Assembly (NCBI GenBank): GCA_040754625.1
Contig: JBFMCF010000003.1
Span: 1-33,456, forward strand
From: a bacterium
GTDB lineage: Bacteria; JACRDZ01; JAQUKH01
Length of the DNA stretch: 33,456 nucleotides
Reading direction: 5' to 3'
Shown here: positions 9,093 to 16,747 of the stretch, in pieces
Layout of the letters: each line of letters begins with the position of its first letter
How positions within the stretch are numbered: the first letter of the stretch is position 1
The notes under the pieces: generated by a model
Seen by the model: the letters and a program-made list of their open reading frames with translations, nothing else
What the model was told of the DNA's origin: nothing
The model's database searches: none
Made by a program: the position numbers and the translations under genes

Positions 9093-9115
9093 TATCAGTA
9101 AAGGAGGAGTGATTT

Positions 9116-9403
9116 ATGATTAATGAAGTTATGACTGCTGAGCAGTTGGCTAAATATTTGCAATTAGATGAGCAGACGGTTTATCGTAAAGCGCGTGTTG
9201 GCCAGATTCCTGCTGTGCGTATTGGGAAGATTTTAAGATTCAAGAAAGATGTGATCGATGGATGGTTGCGATTGTCTTCTTTTAAGTGGTCATCCGCTAA
9301 AAGAGAAGAATTAAGAAAATGGGGAGAAAATTATGCTAAAGCCAGTGGGTTGAAAGAAGAAGACGTCCAAAAAGCCATTAATAAGAAGAGATACGGCAAA
9401 TGA
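9116..9403 (+). CDS. Excisionase-family HTH protein, probable antitoxin of the PIN toxin
   Basis: 95 residues. Residues 5-52 form a MerR/excisionase-type winged helix (HTH_17 style): MTAEQLAKYL, then DEQTVYRKARVGQIPAVRIGK and LRFKKDVIDGWL. A charged helical tail (about 55-95) ends in KAINKKRYGK. ATG 9116 lies 8 bases after AAGGAGG, and the stop overlaps the PIN gene start as ATGA, so the two are translationally coupled. Known: such small HTH proteins often precede PIN-domain ribonuclease toxins. Inference: the HTH binds the operon's own promoter and the tail neutralises the toxin. Phage-type excisionase is less likely, because no integrase is nearby. Confidence 0.75.
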   Translation: MINEVMTAEQLAKYLQLDEQTVYRKARVGQIPAVRIGKILRFKKDVIDGWLRLSSFKWSSAKREELRKWGENYAKASGLKEEDVQKAINKKRYGK

Positions 9404-9834
9404 TTAAGGTCGTTCTCGATACGAATATTTTTATCTCAAGTATTTTCTGGAAAGGCAATCCTCGCCGTATTATTGATTTAGCTGTAACAAATAAAATTAA
9501 ATCTGTAACCTCGCCGGATATTCTTCATGAAATAGAAACAGTCTTATTTGAAGATTTCCCAGAAATACCTTATGAAAAAATAGAAGAAATTATCAAAGAT
9601 ATACTTAGTTACTCATATTTGGCGGCAGTCGATGAAATTATCGTTAAAGATCTGCGGGACATTAAAGATACTAAAATTATCTCTTGCGCTGTAAGCGCGA
9701 AAGCGGATTATTTAGTTACCGGAGATAAAGACCTTCTTATTTTAAAAGAATACAAGGGTATAAAGATTTTAAATTCAAAAGCTTTTCTTAATTTATTTGA
9801 AGGGTGGGATTCGGCCACCCATCCTGAGAAGTGA
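9400..9834 (+). CDS. PIN-domain ribonuclease toxin (VapC-like)
   Basis: 144 residues, a complete PIN domain of the 'putative toxin, PIN family' (COG1569/TIGR00305) type. The acidic metal-binding residues are visible: Asp in VVLDTNIFIS at the N-terminus, Glu in DILHEIETVL, Asp in DIKDTKIIS, and Asp in VTGDKDLL. It would cleave RNA in the cytoplasm when free of its partner. It overlaps the upstream HTH gene by 4 bases. The last residues (EGWDSATHPEK) extend beyond the usual domain end and are encoded by a small hairpin repeat (9802-9820), so the original C-terminus may have been altered. Confidence 0.88.
   Translation: MIKVVLDTNIFISSIFWKGNPRRIIDLAVTNKIKSVTSPDILHEIETVLFEDFPEIPYEKIEEIIKDILSYSYLAAVDEIIVKDLRDIKDTKIISCAVSAKADYLVTGDKDLLILKEYKGIKILNSKAFLNLFEGWDSATHPEK
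9802..9820. repeat. Hairpin at the 3' end of the PIN gene
   Basis: GGGTGG, a 7-base loop, then CCACCC; a second pair, ATCCT (9821-9825) with AGGAT (9843-9847), follows at once. No T-run follows, so it is not a clear terminator. It may be part of a dispersed intergenic repeat that now supplies the last PIN codons. Confidence 0.4.
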
Positions 9835-9856
9835 AATGACGAAGGATTTTCAATAA

Positions 9857-10609
9857 ATGGAAAAAATAAAAATAACCTTTTTAGGCACGAACGGATGGTA
9901 TGACACAAAGACAGGGAACACCATCTGTGTTTTGATTGATTGCACGGATTATTATATTGTTCTGGACGCGGGAAACGGTTTCGGAAAACTTGACAGGCAT
10001 ATCGATCAGAATAAACCTGTTTATATTTTTTTAAGTCATTTCCACCTGGACCATATTATAGGCCTGCACACGCTGGCTAAATTCAGGTTCAAAAAAAAGC
10101 TTTATATTATAGGGCAAAAAGGGACAAGAAATATTTTAAAAATTTTTTTAAACTGGCCGTTTACACTTCCGAGAAAAAACCTGAAATTTAAAAGCGAAAT
10201 AATCGAGGTGCCCAAAGAATTAAATAAACTTCCTTTTAAGGCAAGAGTTTTACCGATGCTTCACGCATCACCCACACTGGGAATAAGGCTTGAAATCGAA
10301 AATAAAGCAATCACATATTGTCCTGATACCGGCTACTGCGAAAACGCGGTCAAATTATCGAAAAACGCGGATTTGTTAATCGCGGAATGCGCCTATACTC
10401 TTGATTTTAACATCAAAAACTGGCCGCATCTGAATCCGGAAACAGCCGCGAGAATCGCGAAGAAATCCGGTGCCAAAAAGCTTATACTCACGCATTTCGA
10501 CGCTGGTAAATATCCCGATTTTAAATCAAGAAAAGATGCCGAATCAATAGCCAGAAAAATATTTTCTGAAACTATCGCGAGCCGTGACGGAATGAAGAAA
10601 GAAATTTAA
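9857..10609 (+). CDS. MBL-fold metal-dependent hydrolase, RNase Z-like
   Basis: 250 residues, metallo-beta-lactamase fold. The metal motif SHFHLDH (His61, His63, Asp65, His66) is complete. Further ligands are probably His136 (MLHASPT), Asp in YCPDTGYC, and His in LILTHFDAG. The layout resembles the RNase Z/arylsulfatase branch, but the long flexible arm of true tRNase Z is not evident, so I do not claim tRNA processing. It starts the plus-strand cluster and ends one base before the ABC ATPase start. The Shine-Dalgarno (AGGA) is weak and rather far from the ATG. Confidence 0.85.
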   Translation: MEKIKITFLGTNGWYDTKTGNTICVLIDCTDYYIVLDAGNGFGKLDRHIDQNKPVYIFLSHFHLDHIIGLHTLAKFRFKKKLYIIGQKGTRNILKIFLNWPFTLPRKNLKFKSEIIEVPKELNKLPFKARVLPMLHASPTLGIRLEIENKAITYCPDTGYCENAVKLSKNADLLIAECAYTLDFNIKNWPHLNPETAARIAKKSGAKKLILTHFDAGKYPDFKSRKDAESIARKIFSETIASRDGMKKEI

Positions 10610-10610
10610 T

Positions 10611-11342
10611 ATGCCAATCGTAGAAATAAAATCACTTGCAAAATATTACGGTTCCCTAAAGGCAGTAGATAATATAGGCCTGGAAATAATAAAAGGCGAA
10701 TGTTTTGGTTTCCTCGGGCCTAACGGCGCCGGGAAAACCACGACAATGGGGATTATTTATTGTTTCATGCCGCCAACCTCCGGGAACGTAAATGTTTTTG
10801 GGCTTGATGTGATGAAAAATCCAGGTGAAATAAAATCGAGGATTGGCGTAATGCCGCAGGATGACAACCTTGACCCTGATCTGAGTGTTCTGGAAAATCT
10901 GATTGTTTACGCGAGATATTTTGATATTCTTAAAAAAGATTCTTTAAAAAAAGCGGATGAACTTCTTGGTTTTATAGATTTAAAAGACAGGAAAGACACG
11001 AATATCAATGAATTATCAGGCGGCATGAAGCGGAGGCTCCTTCTCGCACGCGCGTTAATAAATAATCCCGAGATGCTTATTCTCGATGAGCCGACTACAG
11101 GGCTTGACCCGTATAGCCGGCGTTATGTATGGGAAAAACTGGAGCATCTCAAATCAAATAATACTACGATTATTTTAACCACTCATTACATGGAAGAGGC
11201 AATGAGGCTCTGTGACAGGGTGGCGATCATGAGTGAGGGGAAAATATTGGCCGTCGATTCACCTTCAAAGCTGATAGAAAAACATGGCGGAAACCTGGAA
11301 GAGGTTTATTTGAAACTTACGGGCAAAGGTCTTGAGACGTAA
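10611..11342 (+). CDS. ABC-2 type exporter ATPase, NodI/DrrA-like
   Basis: 243 residues with every ABC landmark: Walker A GPNGAGKT (36-43), Q-loop in VMPQDDNLDP, signature LSGGMKRR, Walker B MLILDEPTTGLDP, and switch His in TTHYMEEA. The wording 'GVMPQDDNLDPDLSVLENL' and 'PYSRRYVWEKL' matches the NodI subfamily, which works with a NodJ-like permease. That permease is the next gene. The substrate cannot be read from the sequence; relatives export lipid-linked, polyketide or oligosaccharide compounds. Confidence 0.93.
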   Translation: MPIVEIKSLAKYYGSLKAVDNIGLEIIKGECFGFLGPNGAGKTTTMGIIYCFMPPTSGNVNVFGLDVMKNPGEIKSRIGVMPQDDNLDPDLSVLENLIVYARYFDILKKDSLKKADELLGFIDLKDRKDTNINELSGGMKRRLLLARALINNPEMLILDEPTTGLDPYSRRYVWEKLEHLKSNNTTIILTTHYMEEAMRLCDRVAIMSEGKILAVDSPSKLIEKHGGNLEEVYLKLTGKGLET

Positions 11343-11361
11343 AATTTAACGTCTTATTTCT

Positions 11362-11382
11362 TTTTATGGTAAAATCATAAAA
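11362..11382 (+). promoter_or_regulatory. Palindrome around an extended -10 box before the permease
   Basis: TTTTATG, a 7-base spacer, CATAAAA. It encloses TGGTAAAAT (11367-11375), an extended -10 shape. It lies in the 55-base gap between the ATPase and permease genes and may give the permease some separate expression. AT-rich, so chance is possible. Confidence 0.35.
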
Positions 11383-11397
11383 GCTGAAGGAGATGCT

Positions 11398-12153
11398 GTG
11401 AAAATAAAAAGGGTATTCAGGGTCTGGCAGAGAAATTTTACCGTGTATACCAAGTTGTATAAATCCAGTATAGCCCTGAATTTTGCTGACCCTATATTTT
11501 ATCTTGTTGCGATGGGTCTGGGGCTTGGCTATTTTGTGAAAGAAATAAACGGAGTGCCATACATAAAATTTATCGCTACGGGCATTATCGCGTCTTCTTC
11601 CGCGTTTGCCGCGGTCTATGAATGCACCTACGGAACATATGTCCGGATGACGTTTCAAAAAACTTTTGACGCGATACTCGCGACACCGGTCAATATAGAC
11701 GACCTTGTCGCGGGAGAATTAATCTGGGGCGCCACAAAGAGTATGTTTTACGGCACGGTAATTATAATAGTCATATCTGTTTTTGGGATGGTTGATTCGC
11801 CGTTGATAATATTATGCATCCCCATGCTTTTTATCGGCGGATTGATTTTTGCCGAAATATCGGTTATTTTTGCGGCAATTGTGCCGGGTATAGATTCTTT
11901 TAATTATTTTTACACGCTTTTAATGACACCGGTATTTCTTTTTTCAGGAATATTTTTCCCCCTTGATAACATGCCGGGAATACTTTCCAAAATATCATTT
12001 TTAAATCCGTTATATCATCTTGTTAATATCTGCAGGGCATTTTCACAGGGAGGAAATTTAAGTGTTATAATGGATATAATCTGGATTGTTGCTGCGGCTG
12101 TTCTGGTTTCGCCATTCCCTTTCAGGTTGATAGAGAGGAGGATAATAAAATGA
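11398..12153 (+). CDS. ABC-2 type exporter permease, NodJ/DrrB-like
   Basis: 251 residues with about six hydrophobic segments, starting after a basic head (KIKRVFRVWQRNFTVYTKLYK). The family phrases 'NFADPIFYLVAMGLGLGYFV' and 'PVFLFSGIFFPLDNMP', plus 'LNPLYHLVNICRA' near the end, are characteristic of ABC-2/NodJ permeases. The start is GTG 11398, set by AAGGAGA 5 bases upstream; the ATG at 11393 runs straight into a stop. It pairs with the ATPase upstream. The stop overlaps the next gene start as ATGA. Confidence 0.92.
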   Translation: MKIKRVFRVWQRNFTVYTKLYKSSIALNFADPIFYLVAMGLGLGYFVKEINGVPYIKFIATGIIASSSAFAAVYECTYGTYVRMTFQKTFDAILATPVNIDDLVAGELIWGATKSMFYGTVIIIVISVFGMVDSPLIILCIPMLFIGGLIFAEISVIFAAIVPGIDSFNYFYTLLMTPVFLFSGIFFPLDNMPGILSKISFLNPLYHLVNICRAFSQGGNLSVIMDIIWIVAAAVLVSPFPFRLIERRIIK

Positions 12154-13154
12154 AAAATAAAAGCAAAGAAGCGTTATTTTATAAAAAACTTGATAATAAG
12201 AAAGCGCAATGCATACTTTGCCCAAAGCACTGTGTAATCCCGTCTGATAAGGCCGGTTTCTGCAGGGCGAGGGAAAATGTTGAGGGTATACTTTACGCGG
12301 TCAACTACGGGCAGACCGCGTCATCGCCGTCGCTTGACCCGATCGAAAAAAAACCTTTGTATCATTTTTACCCCGGGTCACTGATACTTTCCCTCGGCGC
12401 CAACAGCTGCAATTTCGCGTGTAAAAACTGCCAGAACTGGAGCATTTCGCAGGTTGAAATCAATACGATACCCATATCTCCCAGGGAACTTTCGGATCTC
12501 GCGAAAAGGACAAATTCCCTGGGTGTTGCCTATACCTACACGGAACCTTTTACATGGTATGAGTTTGTCCTGGAAACGGCCGGGTTAATCAGGGACATGG
12601 GCATGAAAAACGTTCTCGTCACAAATGGTTTTGTGGAGGAAGAGCCTTTAAAAAAGATTTTACCGCTGATAGACGCGTTAAATATCGACATAAAATCAAT
12701 GAATGATGATTTTTACAAGAAAGTCTGCGCCGGCAGGCTGGAACCGGTTTTAAAGACGGTTGAATTGTCCGCGAAAACATCGCATGTTGAAATCACCAAT
12801 CTTGTAATACCGGGCTTGAACGATTTAGAATCTGATTTTCATAAATTGGTTGACTGGCTGAGCGCTGTGGCAGGGCCGGATGTTCCCCTGCATTTTTCCC
12901 GTTACTTTCCAAATTATAAAATGGAAACGGGATCGACCCCCGTTACGGTACTTGAAACCGCGAGAAAAATAGCCAGGGAAAAACTTCATTATGTTTATGT
13001 CGGCAACGTGCCGGATATTTCCGCTAACACGACTTATTGCCCGAAATGCAATAATGAGCTTATCCAGAGGGTAGGTTATTCCATTAAAAAAACTGGATTA
13101 AAGGAGGGGAAGTGCGTAAAATGCGAAACCAAAACCGCCGGAATTGGGTTATAG
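12150..13154 (+). CDS. amrS: AmrS-type radical SAM enzyme (AmmeMemoRadiSam family)
   Basis: 334 residues. The radical SAM cluster is Cys87-x3-Cys91-x2-Cys94 (SCNFACKNCQNW). An N-terminal Cys set (CILCPKHCVIPSDKAGFCRAR, about 20-40) and a C-terminal zinc-ribbon-like set (YCPKCNN...GKCVKCE) give the AmrS layout rather than plain pyruvate formate-lyase activase. The family makes a 5'-deoxyadenosyl radical; its physiological substrate is not settled. Usual partners AmrA (AMMECR1) and AmrB (Memo) are absent from this window. An AGGAGG inside the permease gene precedes ATG 12150. The C-terminal residues overlap the start of apbE by 43 bases. Confidence 0.9.
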   Translation: MKNKSKEALFYKKLDNKKAQCILCPKHCVIPSDKAGFCRARENVEGILYAVNYGQTASSPSLDPIEKKPLYHFYPGSLILSLGANSCNFACKNCQNWSISQVEINTIPISPRELSDLAKRTNSLGVAYTYTEPFTWYEFVLETAGLIRDMGMKNVLVTNGFVEEEPLKKILPLIDALNIDIKSMNDDFYKKVCAGRLEPVLKTVELSAKTSHVEITNLVIPGLNDLESDFHKLVDWLSAVAGPDVPLHFSRYFPNYKMETGSTPVTVLETARKIAREKLHYVYVGNVPDISANTTYCPKCNNELIQRVGYSIKKTGLKEGKCVKCETKTAGIGL

Positions 13155-14128
13155 CGTTAAGCGTTATTTTTGCATTGCTGAATATTTCATGCGACAAATA
13201 CAGAAAAACCGAAGAAACCAGGTTTATAATGGGGACTATCGTTGATATTAAAATCTACCGGGCGGAGAAGGAAAAAGCCCGGGCTGTAATTAAAAAGGCG
13301 TTTGACGAAATTGAACGGATAGATAAATTATTCAGCCACTATAAGGAAGATAGTATTATTGCAAAGATAAATAATAACAGCGGGAGATGGATAGAAGTGC
13401 CTGGAGAAGTATTGAATTTAGTGGATAGGGCCGTGAAATTTTCTGATTTAACAGGGGGGGCTTTTGATATTACTATCGGCCCGGTTGTCAACCTGTGGGG
13501 TTTTGGACCCTCACGAAACCGCCGTGTGCCTTCCCGCGCGGAAATTTCCGATAAACTTTCTCTTGTTAATTATAAAAACATAGAAATTGATAAAGAGAAA
13601 AACAGAATAAAAATAAAGAAAGGAATGAGGCTGGACATGGGCGGGATAGCCAAAGGTTACGCGGTGGATTGCGCGGTAAAAATTTTAAGGGAAAATGGTA
13701 TTAATAACGCCCTGGTCAACGCGGGCGGGGATATTTTCGTAATGGGAGAGAAAAAAAAGGAAGAGTTTTTTAATATAGGAATTCAGCATCCAAGAAAAGA
13801 AAAAGAAATTATACAAAGCCTTAAAGTTTCTGATGTTTCTGTAATCACATCGGGAGATTACGAAAATTATTTTATTGAAGACGGCAAAAGATACCATCAT
13901 ATTTTTAATCCAAAAACAGGATACCCGTCAAACCTGTGCCAGAGTGTCACAATTATCACAAGAAGCCATGCCGTGGATATTCTCTCGACAGGAATTTTTG
14001 TCCTTGGCCCTGAAAAAGGGATAGAACTGGTAGAATCGATTCCCGGTGCGGAATGTTTTATTATAGACGAATCAGGAAAGATTATAAAATCGAAAGGATT
14101 TGATAAATATATTGCGAAAACTAATTGA
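13112..14128 (+). CDS. apbE: FAD:protein FMN transferase (ApbE), probable lipoprotein
   Basis: 338 residues. Attaches FMN covalently to threonines of periplasmic or membrane redox proteins such as Rnf/Nqr subunits. Seen: ApbE opening 'TRFIMGTIVDIKIY', 'GGAFDITIGPVVNLWGFGP', the flavin site 'LDMGGIAKGYAVD' and 'ALVNAGGDIFVMG', and the C-terminal 'HHIFNPKTGYPS'. A signal peptide ends in LLNISC (Cys about 25), a plausible lipobox, so it is probably lipid-anchored. GTG 13112 is preferred over ATG 13121 because AAGGAGG (13101-13107) lies 4 bases from the GTG and 13 from the ATG. Its end overlaps the convergent phosphoesterase gene by 8 bases. No obvious flavoprotein target is nearby. Confidence 0.92.
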   Translation: MRKMRNQNRRNWVIALSVIFALLNISCDKYRKTEETRFIMGTIVDIKIYRAEKEKARAVIKKAFDEIERIDKLFSHYKEDSIIAKINNNSGRWIEVPGEVLNLVDRAVKFSDLTGGAFDITIGPVVNLWGFGPSRNRRVPSRAEISDKLSLVNYKNIEIDKEKNRIKIKKGMRLDMGGIAKGYAVDCAVKILRENGINNALVNAGGDIFVMGEKKKEEFFNIGIQHPRKEKEIIQSLKVSDVSVITSGDYENYFIEDGKRYHHIFNPKTGYPSNLCQSVTIITRSHAVDILSTGIFVLGPEKGIELVESIPGAECFIIDESGKIIKSKGFDKYIAKTN

Positions 14129-15290
14129 TTACCCTGAAAATAAACGGCGGTTCAAGTTTGCGGAGTTCCACTTCCAGTTTTCTGCCTTCCGCTTTTACAA
14201 AAAGGTAATTGTAAAAATCTTTTTTGGATTCAAGTTTCGCGCCGCCGCCGCCTGAAATATAATATTTCACGCCTTTTCTTTCCGCATAGGCATAACTATG
14301 TATGTGGCTTGCAAATACATATCTGATTTTTTTCTTTACAAATATTTCCTCAAGATGCCATGCATTTTCTTTATTTTTCATCGCGTAATTTTCACCAGGG
14401 CGCGGGTCAAAAACAGGTATATGCATGAATACAATTGATTGTTTTTTTGGATTTTTATCTATATCTTTTTCAAGCCATTCAAAATCTTTCTTTGAGAAAT
14501 CACCCCTGGAATTATTAATTACAATAAAATGAAAATTACTGTAATTGAAACTGTAATTAGTGTTCCCGAATAAAGCTTTGAAATATTTTTCACCTATGGG
14601 ATCGACAAACTCATGGTTCCCGATTACCGGGAAAAAAGGGGAAGGGACATTTTTAATCTGTTCCTTAAAACGGCGGTATTGATACGGGTGACCGGAATTG
14701 ACCATATCACCAAGATTAATCCAGAATGCCGGTTTGGCCGATTTAATTTCTTTCTCAAACTGTTTGTAAATAAAATAACTTCCGCGCTTGTTTGTAAAAG
14801 GGTTTTCACTTCCTCTTGTGTCCCCGATTACCGCGAAACTGAATTTTTCATTTTCTTTTTTGGGAAAGATTTTTATCCCGGATACGGCGTTTTTGTCCAA
14901 TTCAAGTTTAAAAAGGAAGCTCCCGTTCAATTTTTTTATTTCAGCCTTGCCTGTAATTTCAGTATCCGAATTTTCCGTGTCAATATTTTTGACGACAAGG
15001 ACCAGATTTATTTTGGAAGCGCTTTTATTTTTTATTTCCGCCGAAGGGTAAAAAGATTTCGCAAATATTGTAAACACCGTTTGGTAGCAGTTTGTTATAA
15101 CAGAATCTTTAAGGGAAATATCAATCTGGCCGGATGAATAAGCGGATTCCCCTGAGAATGGTTCATCTATTTTTATCTGTTCCCCGAAATAAAGATGATA
15201 AATAAAAAGAAATATTATAATTGTAATAAAAAAATTAATCAGAAGATAATACTTATTTATCCTGCGGTTGGTATGGTTTAATTCCTTCAT
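14121..15290 (-). CDS. Membrane-anchored metallophosphoesterase (calcineurin-like)
   Basis: 389 residues. An N-terminal membrane anchor (about 13-33, YYLLINFFITIIIFLFIYHL) is followed by a small beta domain (about 45-150), then the phosphoesterase domain from about 150. Metal motifs: GDTRG, LGDMVNSG, GNHEF, MHIPV and ASHIHSY. The last is normally GHxH; here the Gly is Ser, but both His are kept. The likely place is the periplasmic face, acting on a phosphoester I cannot identify; relatives resemble purple acid phosphatase-like enzymes. Its start codon overlaps the rimO stop (TAATG), so it is translationally coupled to rimO. Confidence 0.87.
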   Translation of the reverse strand: MKELNHTNRRINKYYLLINFFITIIIFLFIYHLYFGEQIKIDEPFSGESAYSSGQIDISLKDSVITNCYQTVFTIFAKSFYPSAEIKNKSASKINLVLVVKNIDTENSDTEITGKAEIKKLNGSFLFKLELDKNAVSGIKIFPKKENEKFSFAVIGDTRGSENPFTNKRGSYFIYKQFEKEIKSAKPAFWINLGDMVNSGHPYQYRRFKEQIKNVPSPFFPVIGNHEFVDPIGEKYFKALFGNTNYSFNYSNFHFIVINNSRGDFSKKDFEWLEKDIDKNPKKQSIVFMHIPVFDPRPGENYAMKNKENAWHLEEIFVKKKIRYVFASHIHSYAYAERKGVKYYISGGGGAKLESKKDFYNYLFVKAEGRKLEVELRKLEPPFIFRVIN

Positions 15291-16693
15291 TAACCTGTTA
15301 TTTCTCCTATTAAATCATAATGTTTCGCCTGTACGATATTCACTGTGTAAAAATTGCCTATTCTTATTTTTCTATTTGATTTCACGCGGGTGTTTCTAAT
15401 CCAGACCGTGTTATCTATTTCAGGCGCGTCAGATTCAGTGCGCCCGTAAAAAGAATAATTTTTATCCGTCGAAATCCCGTCTACTAACACTTTTATCTTT
15501 TGCCCCGCGAGTCTTTTGTTTTTATTTAACGAAACCGATTTTTGCGTGTTCATAAGTTCATGGTATCTTTCTTCCTGTATATGCCTTGGGATACGGGGTT
15601 TGAAGGAGAAGGCCCTTGTCCCTTCCTCAGGAGAATATTTAAACGCCCCCAGCCGGTCAAATTTTTGCTCTTTGACAAAATCCAGCAATTCATGAAATTC
15701 TTTGTCGGATTCAGTCGGGAAGCCGACAATAAAAGTTGTTCTCACGGCTATTTGAGGTATTTTATTTTTTATTTTTTCAAGAAGATCCAGTATAAGTTTT
15801 TTAGTGACCCCGCGGTTCATTTTCTCGAGAATCCTGTCGTTAATATGCTGGAGAGGCAGGTCGATATATCTTAAAATGCGTTTTTCACTGCTTATCATAT
15901 CCAGGAGCTCTTCTTTGAAATGTTTGGGGTGCGTGTAAAGCAGGCGTATCCATGGAATGTTTGTATTGACAATAATTTCTTTCAGCAATGCTGGCAGGCT
16001 GGTATTATTTTTTAAATCATTTCCGTATGCCGTTATATCCTGGCCGATAATATTTAGTTCTTTCAAATGCCTGCTGCTGGAAAGAAAACCTAATTCTTTT
16101 TTTAAATCCTTCCACGGCCTGCTGCGATAAGGTCCGCGGATTGAGGGGATAGAACAGTAGTGGCATCTATTAGAACACCCGTCTGAAATTTTTAAATATG
16201 TATAATGGTTTGGTGTTAAAGGAACCGTGCGGATTGAAGCATGATGGTCTGGAAGGCTGCTTACCCTGATTTCTCTTTTCGCATCCAGGCAGTTTTTAAT
16301 GATTTCATTTATTCCGGAATATTTGCCCGGGCCCACAAAAGCGTCTGCTTCTTTTAATTCGGCAAACGCGTTTTTTTTATACCGCTGAGGCAGGCACCCC
16401 GCGACTATAATTAGTTTTATTTGCCCAGTATTTTTTAACTGGTTGAGCTTAAAGATTGTATCAATCGATTCTTCCGCCGCCTCTTTGATAAAACAACAGG
16501 TGTTTACAATTGCTATTTGGGCGTCGGATATATTTGTTATTTTAAATTTTTCGCGGGATATAAACCCCAGCAAGGTTTCAGCATCAACCAGATTTTTCGG
16601 GCAGCCCAGGTTTATTAGTCCAATGTTTAATTTTACCCCGCTTTTTTTTCTGTAATTATCATCTAAACTAATCATTGTTGTTTTAAAAAGCAA
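15290..16693 (-). CDS. rimO: Ribosomal protein S12 methylthiotransferase
   Basis: 467 residues. Adds a methylthio group to an aspartate of ribosomal protein S12 with two 4Fe-4S clusters. N-terminal UPF0004 domain cysteines are Cys31 (LGCPKN), Cys66 (NTCCF) and Cys100 (AGCLPQR). The radical SAM motif is Cys173-x3-Cys177-x2-Cys180 (DGCSNRCHYCSIP). A TRAM domain closes the protein (about 400-467). 'NLGCPKNLVDAE' and 'GQDITAYG' favour RimO over MiaB. The start is uncertain: TTG 16693 gives about 20 residues more than usual, and ATG 16675 (MISLDD) is the alternative; neither has a strong Shine-Dalgarno. It lies 54 bases after the PorV-like gene. Confidence 0.93.
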   Translation of the reverse strand: MLFKTTMISLDDNYRKKSGVKLNIGLINLGCPKNLVDAETLLGFISREKFKITNISDAQIAIVNTCCFIKEAAEESIDTIFKLNQLKNTGQIKLIIVAGCLPQRYKKNAFAELKEADAFVGPGKYSGINEIIKNCLDAKREIRVSSLPDHHASIRTVPLTPNHYTYLKISDGCSNRCHYCSIPSIRGPYRSRPWKDLKKELGFLSSSRHLKELNIIGQDITAYGNDLKNNTSLPALLKEIIVNTNIPWIRLLYTHPKHFKEELLDMISSEKRILRYIDLPLQHINDRILEKMNRGVTKKLILDLLEKIKNKIPQIAVRTTFIVGFPTESDKEFHELLDFVKEQKFDRLGAFKYSPEEGTRAFSFKPRIPRHIQEERYHELMNTQKSVSLNKNKRLAGQKIKVLVDGISTDKNYSFYGRTESDAPEIDNTVWIRNTRVKSNRKIRIGNFYTVNIVQAKHYDLIGEITG

Positions 16694-16747
16694 TAACTTT
16701 TTATTTGTTCCCTGCGCTTTCGTATTCCAAAAAGGGCGGGTTTCATG

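Noticed and set aside
14613-15137. 174-codon plus-strand frame opposite the phosphoesterase
   Set aside because: Phe/Arg-rich shadow of the conserved gene on the other strand, with no ribosome-binding site.
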